Shown here: positions 1 to 8,289 of the stretch, piece after piece | Layout of the letters: every line of letters starts with the position of its first letter | How positions within the stretch are numbered: the stretch's first letter is position 1 | Source of the DNA: an uncultured Muribaculaceae bacterium | GTDB taxonomy: Bacteria > Bacteroidota > Bacteroidia > Bacteroidales > Muribaculaceae | DNA length: 47,588 bases | Direction of reading: 5' to 3' | Assembly: GCA_910584525.1 (NCBI GenBank) | Contig: CAJUAT010000014.1 | Location: 1-47,588 of the forward strand | Translations under genes and position numbers: made by a program | Notes under the pieces: model-generated | Seen by the model: the letters and a program-made list of their open reading frames with translations, nothing else | What the model was told of the DNA's origin: nothing | Database searches by the model: none

Positions 1-61
1 TCCCCTTTGTCAAGTATTTGCATGAACAATATCCGTTTAATTTTGTTACTCATGCCTTAAC

Positions 62-123
62 GAGCTGATTTTCAGTCGAATCAATAAATGTTAAATTCTG
101 TTTATTTTATTGATTTTCAGCTC
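62..123. terminator. Interrupted inverted repeat downstream of the MBOAT gene, likely terminator
   Basis: The arms at about 62-88 and 101-123 pair as GAGCTGA plus AATCAATAAA against their complements, with a bulge of about ten bases in the left arm. The structure lies just past the stop of the minus-strand MBOAT gene, where the eleven-gene transcript would end. The ten-base word TGATTTTCAG occurs directly at 66-75 and again at 111-120. Function as a terminator is inferred from position and shape only. Bases 1-61 hold nothing I can assign. Confidence 0.4.
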
Positions 124-135
124 AATGCGAGGATG

Positions 136-1629
136 TCAGAACTGAAAATATATGAACGGAGCCACTTCTTCCGACATAAACTCGATCACGAGTTGCACCA
201 CGAGGATGAAAGCAGCCAGTTTCACAATCCATGGCGACTTTATAAACATACCCTGCATGGCCTGGGAGAGTCCTCGGGGAACGAAGTGAAATGCCACAAG
301 GCATATCATCATGACGCACCATACCATCCTTGCCTCGAAGAACTGCGGAATCTGAGCCCAGTCGAAATTCACGAATATATTGCTTATTATAAGGACGGAG
401 TCGGAGAAATCCTTGGCACGGAAGAATACCCATAACAAGGACACGTAAGTGAAAGTGACTGCCCAGAAGATAAGAACAGTGAACCAGTTGTCGGGTATTT
501 TCTTCAATATCGGTTTGCACATCTTGTGAACGGCAAGACCAACGCCATGCATAGCGCCCCAGAATACAAATTTCCAGGCGGCGCCATGCCAAAGGCCGCC
601 TATAAGCATGGTAAGGAAGTTGTTGAGGTATGTGCGGAACGTACCTTTACGGTTACCACCCAGAGGGATGTAGACATAATCTCTCAGCCAGCTTGACAGA
701 GAGATATGCCAACGCCGCCAGAACTCTGTAAGGTTACGGCTCTGATAAGGGGAGTCGAAGTTGATGCCGAGTTTGAACCCCATGATAGCGGCGAGACCTA
801 TGGCCATATCGGAATAGCCGGAGAAGTCGCAATATATCTGCATGGTATAACCGAGCACGCCCATCAGGGTCTGCACGCCGGTGTAGAGTTCGGGATTGTT
901 GAAGATAAGGTCGTTGTATTGAGCGATATAATCGGCGATGAGAGCTTTTTTCACAACGCCGATCATGATTAACCAGAGGCCTGCCCATATCTCCGTATCA
1001 GTAGGGCGCTCGTTTTTCTCGAGCTGAGGCAGGAAATAGTCGGCACGAACGATAGGGCCTGCCACGAGCGCCGGAAAGAAGGATAGAAAGAAGAGATAGT
1101 CGAGCCAGGTACGCGCCGGAGCTATCCTACCCTTGTAAACGTCGACAACATAGCTTATCGACTGGAATGTATAGAAAGAGATTCCTACCGGGAGGATTAT
1201 GTCGAGCGGCTGGAAATTGCCTTCCACCATCTGATTCCAGTTCCAGAGGAAGAAATTGGCATATTTGAAATAGCCGAGAATGGAGAGGGATATCAGGATT
1301 GAGAGCCACATCAGAGATAGTTTCTTCCCTTTTGACCGTGAGGCGGCAATCCATCTTGAAATCGACCAGTCGACCAGCGAGGTAGCCATAAGCATCAGGA
1401 AGAACATTCCCGATGACTTATAATAGAAGTATAGCGAGAAGAGGACCACGAAAATGGTCATCTGTAGCTTGCTTCTTTTCAGCAGAGCATATAGAGGGAG
1501 GAAAACGATGAAGAGAATCCAGAAAATGCCGCTTGAGAAGAGCATTGGCGCTTTCGGATCATAAAGCAGAGTCTCGCCGAAATTATTCAACACGAGGTCA
1601 CTGTTGTTGACAATAGAATCCCACATCAT
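136..1629 (-). CDS. MBOAT family membrane-bound O-acyltransferase (AlgI-like)
   Basis: This 497-residue polytopic membrane protein belongs to the MBOAT family, whose AlgI and DltB members move acyl groups across the inner membrane to an extracytoplasmic glycan. The family core is clear: the FWRRWHISLSSWLRDY stretch with conserved His308, the YIPLGG motif, and GGLWHG with the presumed catalytic His348. The length is normal for AlgI-like members. It is the last gene of the run that starts with udk and directly follows an SGNH hydrolase, the usual partner that completes acyl transfer to the polymer. The acceptor glycan cannot be told from sequence. The start is one of two adjacent ATG codons, and the first lies only six bases from the end of the inverted-repeat element at 1636-1829. 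Confidence 0.93.
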   Translation of the reverse strand: MMWDSIVNNSDLVLNNFGETLLYDPKAPMLFSSGIFWILFIVFLPLYALLKRSKLQMTIFVVLFSLYFYYKSSGMFFLMLMATSLVDWSISRWIAASRSKGKKLSLMWLSILISLSILGYFKYANFFLWNWNQMVEGNFQPLDIILPVGISFYTFQSISYVVDVYKGRIAPARTWLDYLFFLSFFPALVAGPIVRADYFLPQLEKNERPTDTEIWAGLWLIMIGVVKKALIADYIAQYNDLIFNNPELYTGVQTLMGVLGYTMQIYCDFSGYSDMAIGLAAIMGFKLGINFDSPYQSRNLTEFWRRWHISLSSWLRDYVYIPLGGNRKGTFRTYLNNFLTMLIGGLWHGAAWKFVFWGAMHGVGLAVHKMCKPILKKIPDNWFTVLIFWAVTFTYVSLLWVFFRAKDFSDSVLIISNIFVNFDWAQIPQFFEARMVWCVMMICLVAFHFVPRGLSQAMQGMFIKSPWIVKLAAFILVVQLVIEFMSEEVAPFIYFQF

Positions 1630-1635
1630 TAATAT

Positions 1636-1829
1636 GAAGTTGTTTAAACTAATTTACGTACCATAATCAATATAAAAAGTTGTTAACTTTATGGCAATCT
1701 TTATCAATCTTTTGGGCGTATTTCTCCTCTCTCATCGGCACCGACCGAGAGGTCGCTGCCTCTTCGACAGAAGAAATCCATCCCAAAACCTTAATAAATC
1801 TTGCCATAAAAATTAGTTTAAACAACTTC
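1636..1829. repeat. MITE-like inverted-repeat element, long copy
   Basis: A 194-base element has 20-base terminal inverted repeats (GAAGTTGTTTAAACTAATTT at 1636-1655 and its exact complement at 1810-1829), each containing the palindrome GTTTAAAC. Inside is a second, imperfect inverted repeat starting TTTATGGCAA. The first 62 bases and the last 29 bases are identical to the copy at 12185-12289. The core here is about 90 bases longer and contains a small hairpin (CGACC, GAGA, GGTCG). TAT flanks both ends, which could be a 3-base target duplication. There is no open reading frame of note. It separates the SGNH gene from the MBOAT gene. Calling it a MITE is inference. Confidence 0.85.
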
Positions 1830-1844
1830 TATAATTTCGACCGG

Positions 1845-2630
1845 TTACTTATTAAGTGCTTTAAGGAATATGATATGCGGGTTGGCCTTGCCGATGGAGT
1901 CGGAGGGGACATTAACCACGAAAGGATGGCTCGACTTTGGAATCCATCTCATGATGCTGTCCATCCACAAGGCTGAAGAAGCGCGTGTGGGGTGGATATG
2001 GTCGGCCTTTCTGTCAAAGTGCATACCGGCGGAACGGAAGAAGCTACCAGGCTTGCAAACCGATTCAATGACATCGTTAAGACCGGTATCCTCCTGCCAG
2101 TTAGGGGGGCCTATCCACGTGTATGGCACGGTATCAATCATTTCCAGTATTTTTCGGATATGAGGGAGACGCATCTTGGGATCCTTGAAATAAAGTTCAT
2201 TGCTGCCGAGAGCTATGAATACATGCGTTGGGCGGAAACGCCGGATCATGTTGGAGAGGGTATCGCAATCAGCCCATATCTTCGTATTGCTCGAATCCCA
2301 GTTGACGGCATGAATGGAATGACCATTCTGTTTGGCATATTGGGCGAGGCGCAGGGCGAGATTATACGTCATGGAGTCGCCGAATATAAATAACGACTGA
2401 GGGAGTGAGTCGGTGACGGTAACGACTTCTTTGGCGGCGTTACGCACACTGTCGAGGGCTACGGAATCCGCCACTTCGGAAGCGACATCGGATTTCAGCA
2501 ACATATCGGCTACCGGGGCCTTTTTCAGAGTGTAATCGCCGACAGTAATGTCGTCGGAGAATGCCACTACGAGCATAATGACGAGAGCGGCAGAGAGCAA
2601 GAGCCATAAACCGCTATAATTTCTAAACAT
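1845..2630 (-). CDS. SGNH/GDSL-type hydrolase, membrane-anchored
   Basis: The 261-residue protein starts with a single membrane segment (about residues 8-24), then a linker, then an SGNH hydrolase domain from about residue 78. The expected blocks are present: FIFGDS with nucleophile Ser86, LGSNE with Asn144, and DHIHPT with Asp210 and His213 as the remaining triad residues. Such enzymes act as acetyl-esterases or as the periplasmic acetyltransferase half of an MBOAT/SGNH pair (compare AlgX/AlgJ and PatB). The MBOAT gene follows directly downstream, so the second role is likelier. Its start shares a base with the folB stop. The substrate is unknown. Confidence 0.85.
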   Translation of the reverse strand: MFRNYSGLWLLLSAALVIMLVVAFSDDITVGDYTLKKAPVADMLLKSDVASEVADSVALDSVRNAAKEVVTVTDSLPQSLFIFGDSMTYNLALRLAQYAKQNGHSIHAVNWDSSNTKIWADCDTLSNMIRRFRPTHVFIALGSNELYFKDPKMRLPHIRKILEMIDTVPYTWIGPPNWQEDTGLNDVIESVCKPGSFFRSAGMHFDRKADHIHPTRASSALWMDSIMRWIPKSSHPFVVNVPSDSIGKANPHIIFLKALNK

Positions 2631-2986
2631 CAGTTGAAGCAGATTTCAACGCTGCAGCTGCCAGTGATACCGGTCACAGGCACCGAGCACTTTGTAATAC
2701 GAACCTTACCGCTGCAGACAGCAGGCCAGCGCCGCCGCAGCTCACAGGATATTTTCCGGGCCACAGTCTCGAGGAGCAGGTGCGTCTCCGACATCACATC
2801 CCTGACAATGTCGTATACATCGGCATAGGATATCGTCGACTCAAGCACATCATTGCGGAAGCCCTCGGCCGGAAAATCAAAGCTTACATTAACCTTAAAA
2901 ATATTTCCTACTGTTCTTTCCTGGTCGGTCACACCGATTCTGCCGATGAACTCCAGATCATCGAGCGAAATACGAAACATGTCCAT
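2630..2986 (-). CDS. folB: Dihydroneopterin aldolase
   Basis: The 118-residue protein is a full-length FolB, which converts 7,8-dihydroneopterin to 6-hydroxymethyl-7,8-dihydropterin plus glycolaldehyde in folate synthesis. Family signatures include the opening IxLxxLExxGRIGVTDxER, the ISYADVYDIV block, the LLETVARKI block that helps form the pterin site, and the KVRITK stretch with the expected catalytic lysine. It follows rpiB by 11 bases and touches the SGNH gene, so it is cotranscribed. No other folate gene is in this window. Confidence 0.93.
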   Translation of the reverse strand: MDMFRISLDDLEFIGRIGVTDQERTVGNIFKVNVSFDFPAEGFRNDVLESTISYADVYDIVRDVMSETHLLLETVARKISCELRRRWPAVCSGKVRITKCSVPVTGITGSCSVEICFN

Positions 2987-2997
2987 ACGGCGGTGTG

Positions 2998-3438
2998 TCA
3001 GAACCCCGAGAGAGGAATCTTTTCGATTCTTCTGAGATGCCGACCACCTTCGAAGTCGGCATTAAGGTAAGCGTCGACATTGGCTCTTGCCGTCTCATCG
3101 GAAATGAACCGTGCGGGGAGGGTCAGGAAGTTGGCGGCATTATGACGTTTGGCGAGTTCCGCCAGTTCGGGGAGCCAGCATAATGCGGCACGTATACCCT
3201 GATGCTTGTTGAGCGTCATGCTGATACCGTTGCCCGATCCGCAGAGACCGATACCGAAGGCGCACTCCCCTTTCTCCACGGCCTCGGCAGCCGGATGAGC
3301 ATAGTCAGGATAGTCGCACGACTCCTCGCTGAACGTACCGAAGTCTACCGGCTCGTAGCCCTTGCCACGCATATAGTCCATCAACATATTTTTCATTGCG
3401 TAACCGGCATGGTCACTGCAAAAAGCCACTTTTTCCAT
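2998..3438 (-). CDS. rpiB: Ribose-5-phosphate isomerase B
   Basis: The 146-residue protein belongs to the RpiB/LacAB family, which interconverts ribose 5-phosphate and ribulose 5-phosphate in the pentose phosphate pathway. It opens with VAFCSDHAGYAMK, including the phosphate/sugar-binding Asp-His pair, and has the GLCGSGNGISM loop with the catalytic cysteine and the anion-hole glycines. The length is typical of the family. It lies 11 bases after gtrA and 11 before folB in the long minus-strand run. A LacA/LacB-like role on another sugar phosphate is possible, but nothing nearby suggests it. Confidence 0.93.
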   Translation of the reverse strand: MEKVAFCSDHAGYAMKNMLMDYMRGKGYEPVDFGTFSEESCDYPDYAHPAAEAVEKGECAFGIGLCGSGNGISMTLNKHQGIRAALCWLPELAELAKRHNAANFLTLPARFISDETARANVDAYLNADFEGGRHLRRIEKIPLSGF

Positions 3439-3449
3439 ATACTTAGAAA

Positions 3450-3908
3450 TTAATCATTAACACTAATTTTTCTGCTGTTGTGTCCTCCGGCGAGAGAGCT
3501 TGACTTAAAAGCGAATCTCACCATGAGGTAATTTAGCGGCACACAGATGGCGAGTGCCGGAAGGAGAGCGAGAGTTTTACCCACAATACCCTTGAAGATG
3601 GCCACCAACCCGGTCTGCATACCCATATTGATAAGATGACTCAGCGTGAATGCGGCCCCACGGCGGGCATTGGCCTTGCTCTTGAACGTAAATAGGCTGG
3701 AAAGGAAGAAATTCACCAAGAAGCTCAAGGCATAGCTTATCATGGTGGCGATAACGGCAGGAACGCCCACGGCATGCACGAACACCACGTATATGCCGTA
3801 CTGCAGCACGGTACACAATCCGCCCACAATGGCGAAACGCAGCACCTCGGCCTTGCGTGAATTGCCGTTCAACCAGCGAAAAAGACCTGACGTCATCTTA
3901 CTTCCCAC
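3450..3908 (-). CDS. GtrA family membrane protein
   Basis: The 152-residue protein is predicted to have four membrane helices over residues of about 20-140, the standard GtrA layout. GtrA-type proteins are thought to flip or help move lipid-linked sugars across the inner membrane. The NFFLSSLFTFKS segment in the second helix/loop is typical of the family. It lies between engB (9 bases upstream) and rpiB. No glycosyltransferase is adjacent, so the cargo cannot be inferred, although the glycan-acylating pair downstream fits a surface-glycan theme. Confidence 0.85.
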   Translation of the reverse strand: MGSKMTSGLFRWLNGNSRKAEVLRFAIVGGLCTVLQYGIYVVFVHAVGVPAVIATMISYALSFLVNFFLSSLFTFKSKANARRGAAFTLSHLINMGMQTGLVAIFKGIVGKTLALLPALAICVPLNYLMVRFAFKSSSLAGGHNSRKISVND

Positions 3909-3917
3909 GCCCCTCTG

Positions 3918-4535
3918 TTACTCCTCACACTCCTCGGCCAGCCGACGGTTGATACCGTAGATATATTCCAGAATCTCGTCTCTACCCCTCCCCTTCTCGG
4001 ATGAGGTGACGAAAATCTGCGGAAGTTCCTCCCAATTCTGACTGAGAACCCTTTTATAAGCCTCGACGTGCTCGCCTACAGCCTTGGCGCTTATTTTGTC
4101 GGCTTTGGTGAACACTATGGCAAAGGGTACGCCATGCTCACCAAGCCAGTTGATAAACTCAAGGTCGATTTTCTGAGGTTCGTGTCTGACATCCACGAGC
4201 ACAAAGAGGCAAGTGAGTTGCGCCCTGTCGAGCACATATCCGTCGATAAGTCTTTTGAGCTGTTCGCGCTGAGCCTTCCCTCTGGCGGCGTATCCATAAC
4301 CGGGAAGGTCTACGAGATACCATGCGCCATCGTCCATCTGAAAATGGTTTATCAGCAAGGTCTTGCCCGGTACCTGACTGGTTTTGGCCAGTCCCTTGCG
4401 ACGCGCCAGCATGTTGATCAGCGAGGACTTGCCGACATTCGACCTCCCGATGAAGGCATATTCGGGCACCTTCGTATCAGGACACCTCGACACATCGGGA
4501 CTGCTTATCTCAAACTTCGGATTTCTTATTTCCAT
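3918..4535 (-). CDS. engB: Ribosome biogenesis GTP-binding protein EngB (YihA/YsxC)
   Basis: The 205-residue protein is a TRAFAC-class small GTPase needed in bacteria for assembly of the large ribosomal subunit. The G1 loop GRSNVGKSS spans residues 30-38, G3 is DLPGYGYA, G4 is TKADK, and a G5-like TSSEKGRG follows near the C-terminus. The opening residues, with a short strand before PEYAFIGRSN, are typical. It follows the aspartate kinase gene by 8 bases and precedes gtrA by 9, so it is part of the same transcript. Confidence 0.95.
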   Translation of the reverse strand: MEIRNPKFEISSPDVSRCPDTKVPEYAFIGRSNVGKSSLINMLARRKGLAKTSQVPGKTLLINHFQMDDGAWYLVDLPGYGYAARGKAQREQLKRLIDGYVLDRAQLTCLFVLVDVRHEPQKIDLEFINWLGEHGVPFAIVFTKADKISAKAVGEHVEAYKRVLSQNWEELPQIFVTSSEKGRGRDEILEYIYGINRRLAEECEE

Positions 4536-4543
4536 AACGATAA

Positions 4544-5917
4544 TTATTGAGGAGGGATCACGGTATGGTGCACGAGGTTGAGGGCCTCGTCGGCATCGGC
4601 ATCATTGACCACAACGGCCACAGTAGCGTCGGAAGCACCGTCGGAGACACCGAGTACCTCCATGTCCTTACGCAGAAGAGTATTGTAAAGACGAGCGCCG
4701 AGTCCTTCCATTTTTCTTATGCCCTCCTTGACCACGGCAATGATTGCGAGGCTTGATTTCTTGGAAATACCGGATACCTGGCCGTCGCCCAACTCCGGAG
4801 CGAACTCGGAGTTAAGCACTTCAAGAGCCTTGTCGGCCTCGGCAGCCGGCAACGACAACGAGAATTGGCCGTCGCACTCCGACTTGGTAATTAGGAGCAC
4901 GTTCATGCCGGCGCGGGTCATTGCATTATAGCTGCGGGTGTTGATTTCAGCGACATTGGCGGCAAGTTTTCCGCTTACGGTCACAATCGCCGTATCGCGC
5001 ATCAGCGACACGCCACGCACTTCCTGAGGCAGATCGGCGCCGCTGTCGGTGATTAGCGTGCCCGGAGCCGACGGATTATGAGTGTTGAGTATCCTGATAG
5101 GTATATTCTTATGGAACACAGGATATATCGTGGGAGGATAAATCACTTTTGCACCGAAAGAGCAAAGTTCCATGCTTTCCACAAACGACATTTTGGGAAT
5201 CACCCTCGCCTCCTTGACTTTTCTTGGGTCGGAGGTCATGAAGCCGTCGACATCGGTCCATATTTCGAGCGAATCGGCATCGAGGGCGGCGGCGATGAGG
5301 GCGGCCGTATAATCGGAACCGCCACGGCCAAGATTGGTAATGACTCCACTCTCCTTGTCGCGAGATATGAAGCCGCCTGTGACCACATGGTTTTCAAGCG
5401 GCAGGCTGAAATTATCCTTTATCAACGAAGCCGTCAGCGAACGCTCGGCTATATTGCGGTCCATCCATCTTTCGGTCTTGATGAATTCGAGACTGTCGGC
5501 ATGCCGGGCGCCGTCGATAATGGCGGCCACGATTACCGACGACATTCTTTCGCCGAAGCTCACGATTCTGTCGAGAGTACGTTGGGGAAGCTCGTTGATG
5601 AGCGATACGCCGAGGAAGAGGCCGCCCAGCTCGTCGAGCATAGGGTTAACAATATCCTTGACTCTGTCACGGTCGCCCTCGGGCACCAGCTCGTCGATAA
5701 TATCTATGTGTCGTCGGCGTATTGCCAGGAGTTCGGCGTCAAGGTCGGCGCATCCGGCGGCGGCATTCTTCGCCGTGGTTATGAGTTTGTCGGTAAGGCC
5801 GCCGAGAGCAGACACCACCACCATGGCCGGCTCCTGCAAACCTTCCACTATTGTCTTGACATTCCGCAGACTCGCCACGGTACCCACAGACGTGCCCCCG
5901 AACTTGAGGACTTTCAT
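4544..5917 (-). CDS. lysC: Aspartate kinase, monofunctional
   Basis: The 457-residue enzyme phosphorylates aspartate, the first step toward lysine, threonine, methionine and diaminopimelate. The kinase domain starts at the N-terminus with KFGGTSVG and includes VSALGGLTD, SFGERMSS, GGSDYTAALIA and WTDVDGFMTSDPR. The last 150 residues or so hold two ACT-type regulatory segments, so allosteric feedback is expected. There is no homoserine dehydrogenase fusion. Whether it answers to lysine or threonine cannot be read from the sequence. It lies 2 bases after the MCE gene and 8 before engB. The diaminopimelate link to peptidoglycan may explain its place among envelope genes. Confidence 0.94.
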   Translation of the reverse strand: MKVLKFGGTSVGTVASLRNVKTIVEGLQEPAMVVVSALGGLTDKLITTAKNAAAGCADLDAELLAIRRRHIDIIDELVPEGDRDRVKDIVNPMLDELGGLFLGVSLINELPQRTLDRIVSFGERMSSVIVAAIIDGARHADSLEFIKTERWMDRNIAERSLTASLIKDNFSLPLENHVVTGGFISRDKESGVITNLGRGGSDYTAALIAAALDADSLEIWTDVDGFMTSDPRKVKEARVIPKMSFVESMELCSFGAKVIYPPTIYPVFHKNIPIRILNTHNPSAPGTLITDSGADLPQEVRGVSLMRDTAIVTVSGKLAANVAEINTRSYNAMTRAGMNVLLITKSECDGQFSLSLPAAEADKALEVLNSEFAPELGDGQVSGISKKSSLAIIAVVKEGIRKMEGLGARLYNTLLRKDMEVLGVSDGASDATVAVVVNDADADEALNLVHHTVIPPQ

Positions 5918-5919
5918 CC

Positions 5920-6825
5920 TTAGAAGAGTTTAATGGAAATATATCGTTTGGGGTTCTTCTTCACGTCGAGTATCAGGCTGTCGATGTCGGCCGATACGCG
6001 GTTGAGCCGGTTATACAGCTCGGGGTCGGTGGTCAGCAGTCCGAGAGTGGAGTTCTTGTCGTTAAGCTGACGTGAGAAAGCCGAGAGGTTATTTGTGATT
6101 TCATTCACATTGTCCATGGTCGCGCTGAGCGGGAGCTGCCGCAGGTTGTACGACAGAGCCTGGAGGTTACGGCTTACCGAGTCGAGACGCGTGGTGATAT
6201 TGTTGGCGTTACCCATGAACTTGGGCACATCCCTGTTGATGGTGGTCTGGAGGCCCTGAGTCACGCCATAGACGTTGGTAGTGATACCGTCGAGACGCTG
6301 AATGGCAGCCAGCAGATGCGGGTCGCCGGCCAGCGTGTTGAGATTATTGATCAGAGAGTCGACACGCGGCAGGATGGTGCCCACGGCAGGCATAATGTCC
6401 TCGGTCACGGCATCCATCATACCTTTTGACTCCTTGAGGGGTACCACATCGCCGGCAGGAATCATGCCGGGACCTTCGCCCAACTTCAGATTCACGTATG
6501 CGCCGCTCAGAAGTGTGGAACCCATTTCGGCATACGACCCCTGAGGAAGCTTCAGCTTGTCGTTGACGGCAAGCAATACCTTGATTTTACCCGGATGATC
6601 ATAGTCGTAGCTTATTTCCCTGACCTGACCTACCTTGTAACCCTCGATGGTCACCGGCGACGATATCTCAAGCCCCGACACATTCTTGAACTCCACGTAA
6701 TAGAAATTCGACGGGTTCAGAAGATTTATCCCCTTAAGGTAATCAATACCGAAAAAAAGTATCAAACCGGCAAGAATCACGCTTAAGCCGATCACAAACT
6801 CTTTCCTATGCTTCTTCATACTCAT
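5920..6825 (-). CDS. mlaD: MCE-domain (MlaD family) lipid-transport protein
   Basis: The 301-residue protein has one N-terminal membrane helix (about residues 10-28), then an MCE domain (about 38-120: FYYVEFKNVSGLEISSPV, then GYKVGQVREISYD), and a long helical C-terminal region. MlaD-type proteins form periplasmic hexamers that carry phospholipid between the inner and outer membranes with the permease MlaE and the ATPase MlaF. Those two partners are encoded on the opposite strand at 9994-11534 instead of beside it. Its ATG overlaps the amidase stop by four bases (ATGA). The third codon is also ATG and is a possible start. Confidence 0.9.
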   Translation of the reverse strand: MSMKKHRKEFVIGLSVILAGLILFFGIDYLKGINLLNPSNFYYVEFKNVSGLEISSPVTIEGYKVGQVREISYDYDHPGKIKVLLAVNDKLKLPQGSYAEMGSTLLSGAYVNLKLGEGPGMIPAGDVVPLKESKGMMDAVTEDIMPAVGTILPRVDSLINNLNTLAGDPHLLAAIQRLDGITTNVYGVTQGLQTTINRDVPKFMGNANNITTRLDSVSRNLQALSYNLRQLPLSATMDNVNEITNNLSAFSRQLNDKNSTLGLLTTDPELYNRLNRVSADIDSLILDVKKNPKRYISIKLF

Positions 6826-8288
6826 TTATTTTTGCCTGCCAGGGAAGTATGCTTTCTGGCGCCATTGGTTTTTACTGTGATTTTTGTTTTGCCGCCATTG
6901 TCGGTAGATACGGCGGTCTGACTGTTTCCTTTAACGATAATGCGGGTATTCCGGCTTTTATCCTTGTTTTTGTTGTTATCCTTCTGACTCTTGTTTTTGT
7001 CCTGTTTCTTATCCTGTTTTTTCGAAGGAGAGGTTGCGGACCGCGAAGCCGCTTTATTATTTTTCCTGTTTTTGGAATAATTTCCCCTACCTTCGTCGGC
7101 GGCGGCGATTTCCACAGGTTTGTCGGCAGCAGGCTTTATGGTTCTGGCGAGATTGTCGTTTTCATTCTTGACGATAATTCTCTTGTCATCGAGAGTTCTG
7201 GCGTCGCTTACGGCCTTTGCGGAAGCGGAACGACGACGGCGGCTACCGGTCTGGCTCATTCGGCGGTATTGCGAATAGCTCACGCCGTTGGACGACTGCG
7301 TCTCCTTATGTGATTTCTCTTCGCGAGGTGCTTTGTTGGTAGATGTCACGAGCACAGGCACATCCGAAGCCTGATCCTGCCGTGCCTCTACAGGCTGGGC
7401 AGTCTCGCGGGTCTGCTGCGATGAGCCCTTGCCCTTCCGACGGGCCTTTGACTGACGTGTCGGAGTGCCGTTGATTGAAGCCTTGCGTGCCAGATCCTGT
7501 TTACCGAAATCCTCTATGGCATTGAAGAGAGCCTGGGCAAGTTTTTTCTGACCGTTCTCGCTTGTGAGATAACGAGCCGACTCGGGATTGCATATAAAAT
7601 CGAGTTCCACGAGCACGGAGGGCATCGACGTGGACCACAACACCCAGAATCCGGCCTGTTTGACGCCACGGTTATGACGTCCTGCTGTTCCCACCAGCTC
7701 CTGCTGCGCCGCCTTGGCAAAGCGGAGACTCTGACCGAGACTCTTCTTCTGGCTCATCTCGAAAATGATATAGCTCTCGTCCTTGTTGGGGTCAAAGCCG
7801 GAATATTTCTGCTCGTAACCATCCTCAAGCTCAATGACGGCATTCTCCCTGCGGGCAACCTTAAGATTGCTGTCGTCCTTATGAAGGCCCAATACGTATA
7901 CCGATGTACCCTTGGCGCTTTTCCTTGTAGGCACATCGCGGTCGAGTGAGTTAGTATGTATCGATACGAATAGGTCACCCTTGTTTCTGTTGGCGATGTT
8001 GGCCCGCTCCTGCAGTGATACAAAAGTATCGTCGTCGCGGGTCATCACCACGTTGGTATTCTTCATCTTCGACTCGAGCATTGCAGCCAGTTTGCGGGCC
8101 ACGCCGAGATTGATATCCTTCTCCCTGGCGCCGTTGTCGACAGCACCTGTGTCATGACCTCCATGGCCGGCGTCTATGATCACGGTAAACGAATCGCTCT
8201 GATTGCGGGCGGCCTCCCCGGGCACTACTCCCCCGAGACCGACGAACGCCAGCGCCATTGCAGTGAATATCTTATTGATAAATCTCAT
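6822..8288 (-). CDS. N-acetylmuramoyl-L-alanine amidase with long basic tail
   Basis: The 488-residue protein has a signal peptide (about residues 1-27), then a zinc amidase_3 domain (about 33-255) that cuts the amide bond between muramic acid and the stem peptide. Zinc ligands are visible as His42 in DAGHGGHD, Glu56 in REKDINL and His111 in SIHTNS. The VLVELDF block carries the catalytic glutamate. Residues of about 260-488 are a low-complexity Lys/Arg/Asn/Ser-rich tail, with RIIVK appearing twice and KITVK once. The tail is not found in minimal amidases and may bind the wall or nucleic acid-like polyanions. It starts two bases past the lptB stop and overlaps mlaD by four. Confidence 0.92.
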   Translation of the reverse strand: MRFINKIFTAMALAFVGLGGVVPGEAARNQSDSFTVIIDAGHGGHDTGAVDNGAREKDINLGVARKLAAMLESKMKNTNVVMTRDDDTFVSLQERANIANRNKGDLFVSIHTNSLDRDVPTRKSAKGTSVYVLGLHKDDSNLKVARRENAVIELEDGYEQKYSGFDPNKDESYIIFEMSQKKSLGQSLRFAKAAQQELVGTAGRHNRGVKQAGFWVLWSTSMPSVLVELDFICNPESARYLTSENGQKKLAQALFNAIEDFGKQDLARKASINGTPTRQSKARRKGKGSSQQTRETAQPVEARQDQASDVPVLVTSTNKAPREEKSHKETQSSNGVSYSQYRRMSQTGSRRRRSASAKAVSDARTLDDKRIIVKNENDNLARTIKPAADKPVEIAAADEGRGNYSKNRKNNKAASRSATSPSKKQDKKQDKNKSQKDNNKNKDKSRNTRIIVKGNSQTAVSTDNGGKTKITVKTNGARKHTSLAGKNK

Positions 8289-8289
8289 G

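Noticed and set aside
17..45. TTTG plus TAATTTTG on the plus strand, promoter-like
   Set aside because: The spacer is 17 bases, shorter than the usual 19-21, and no plus-strand gene follows.
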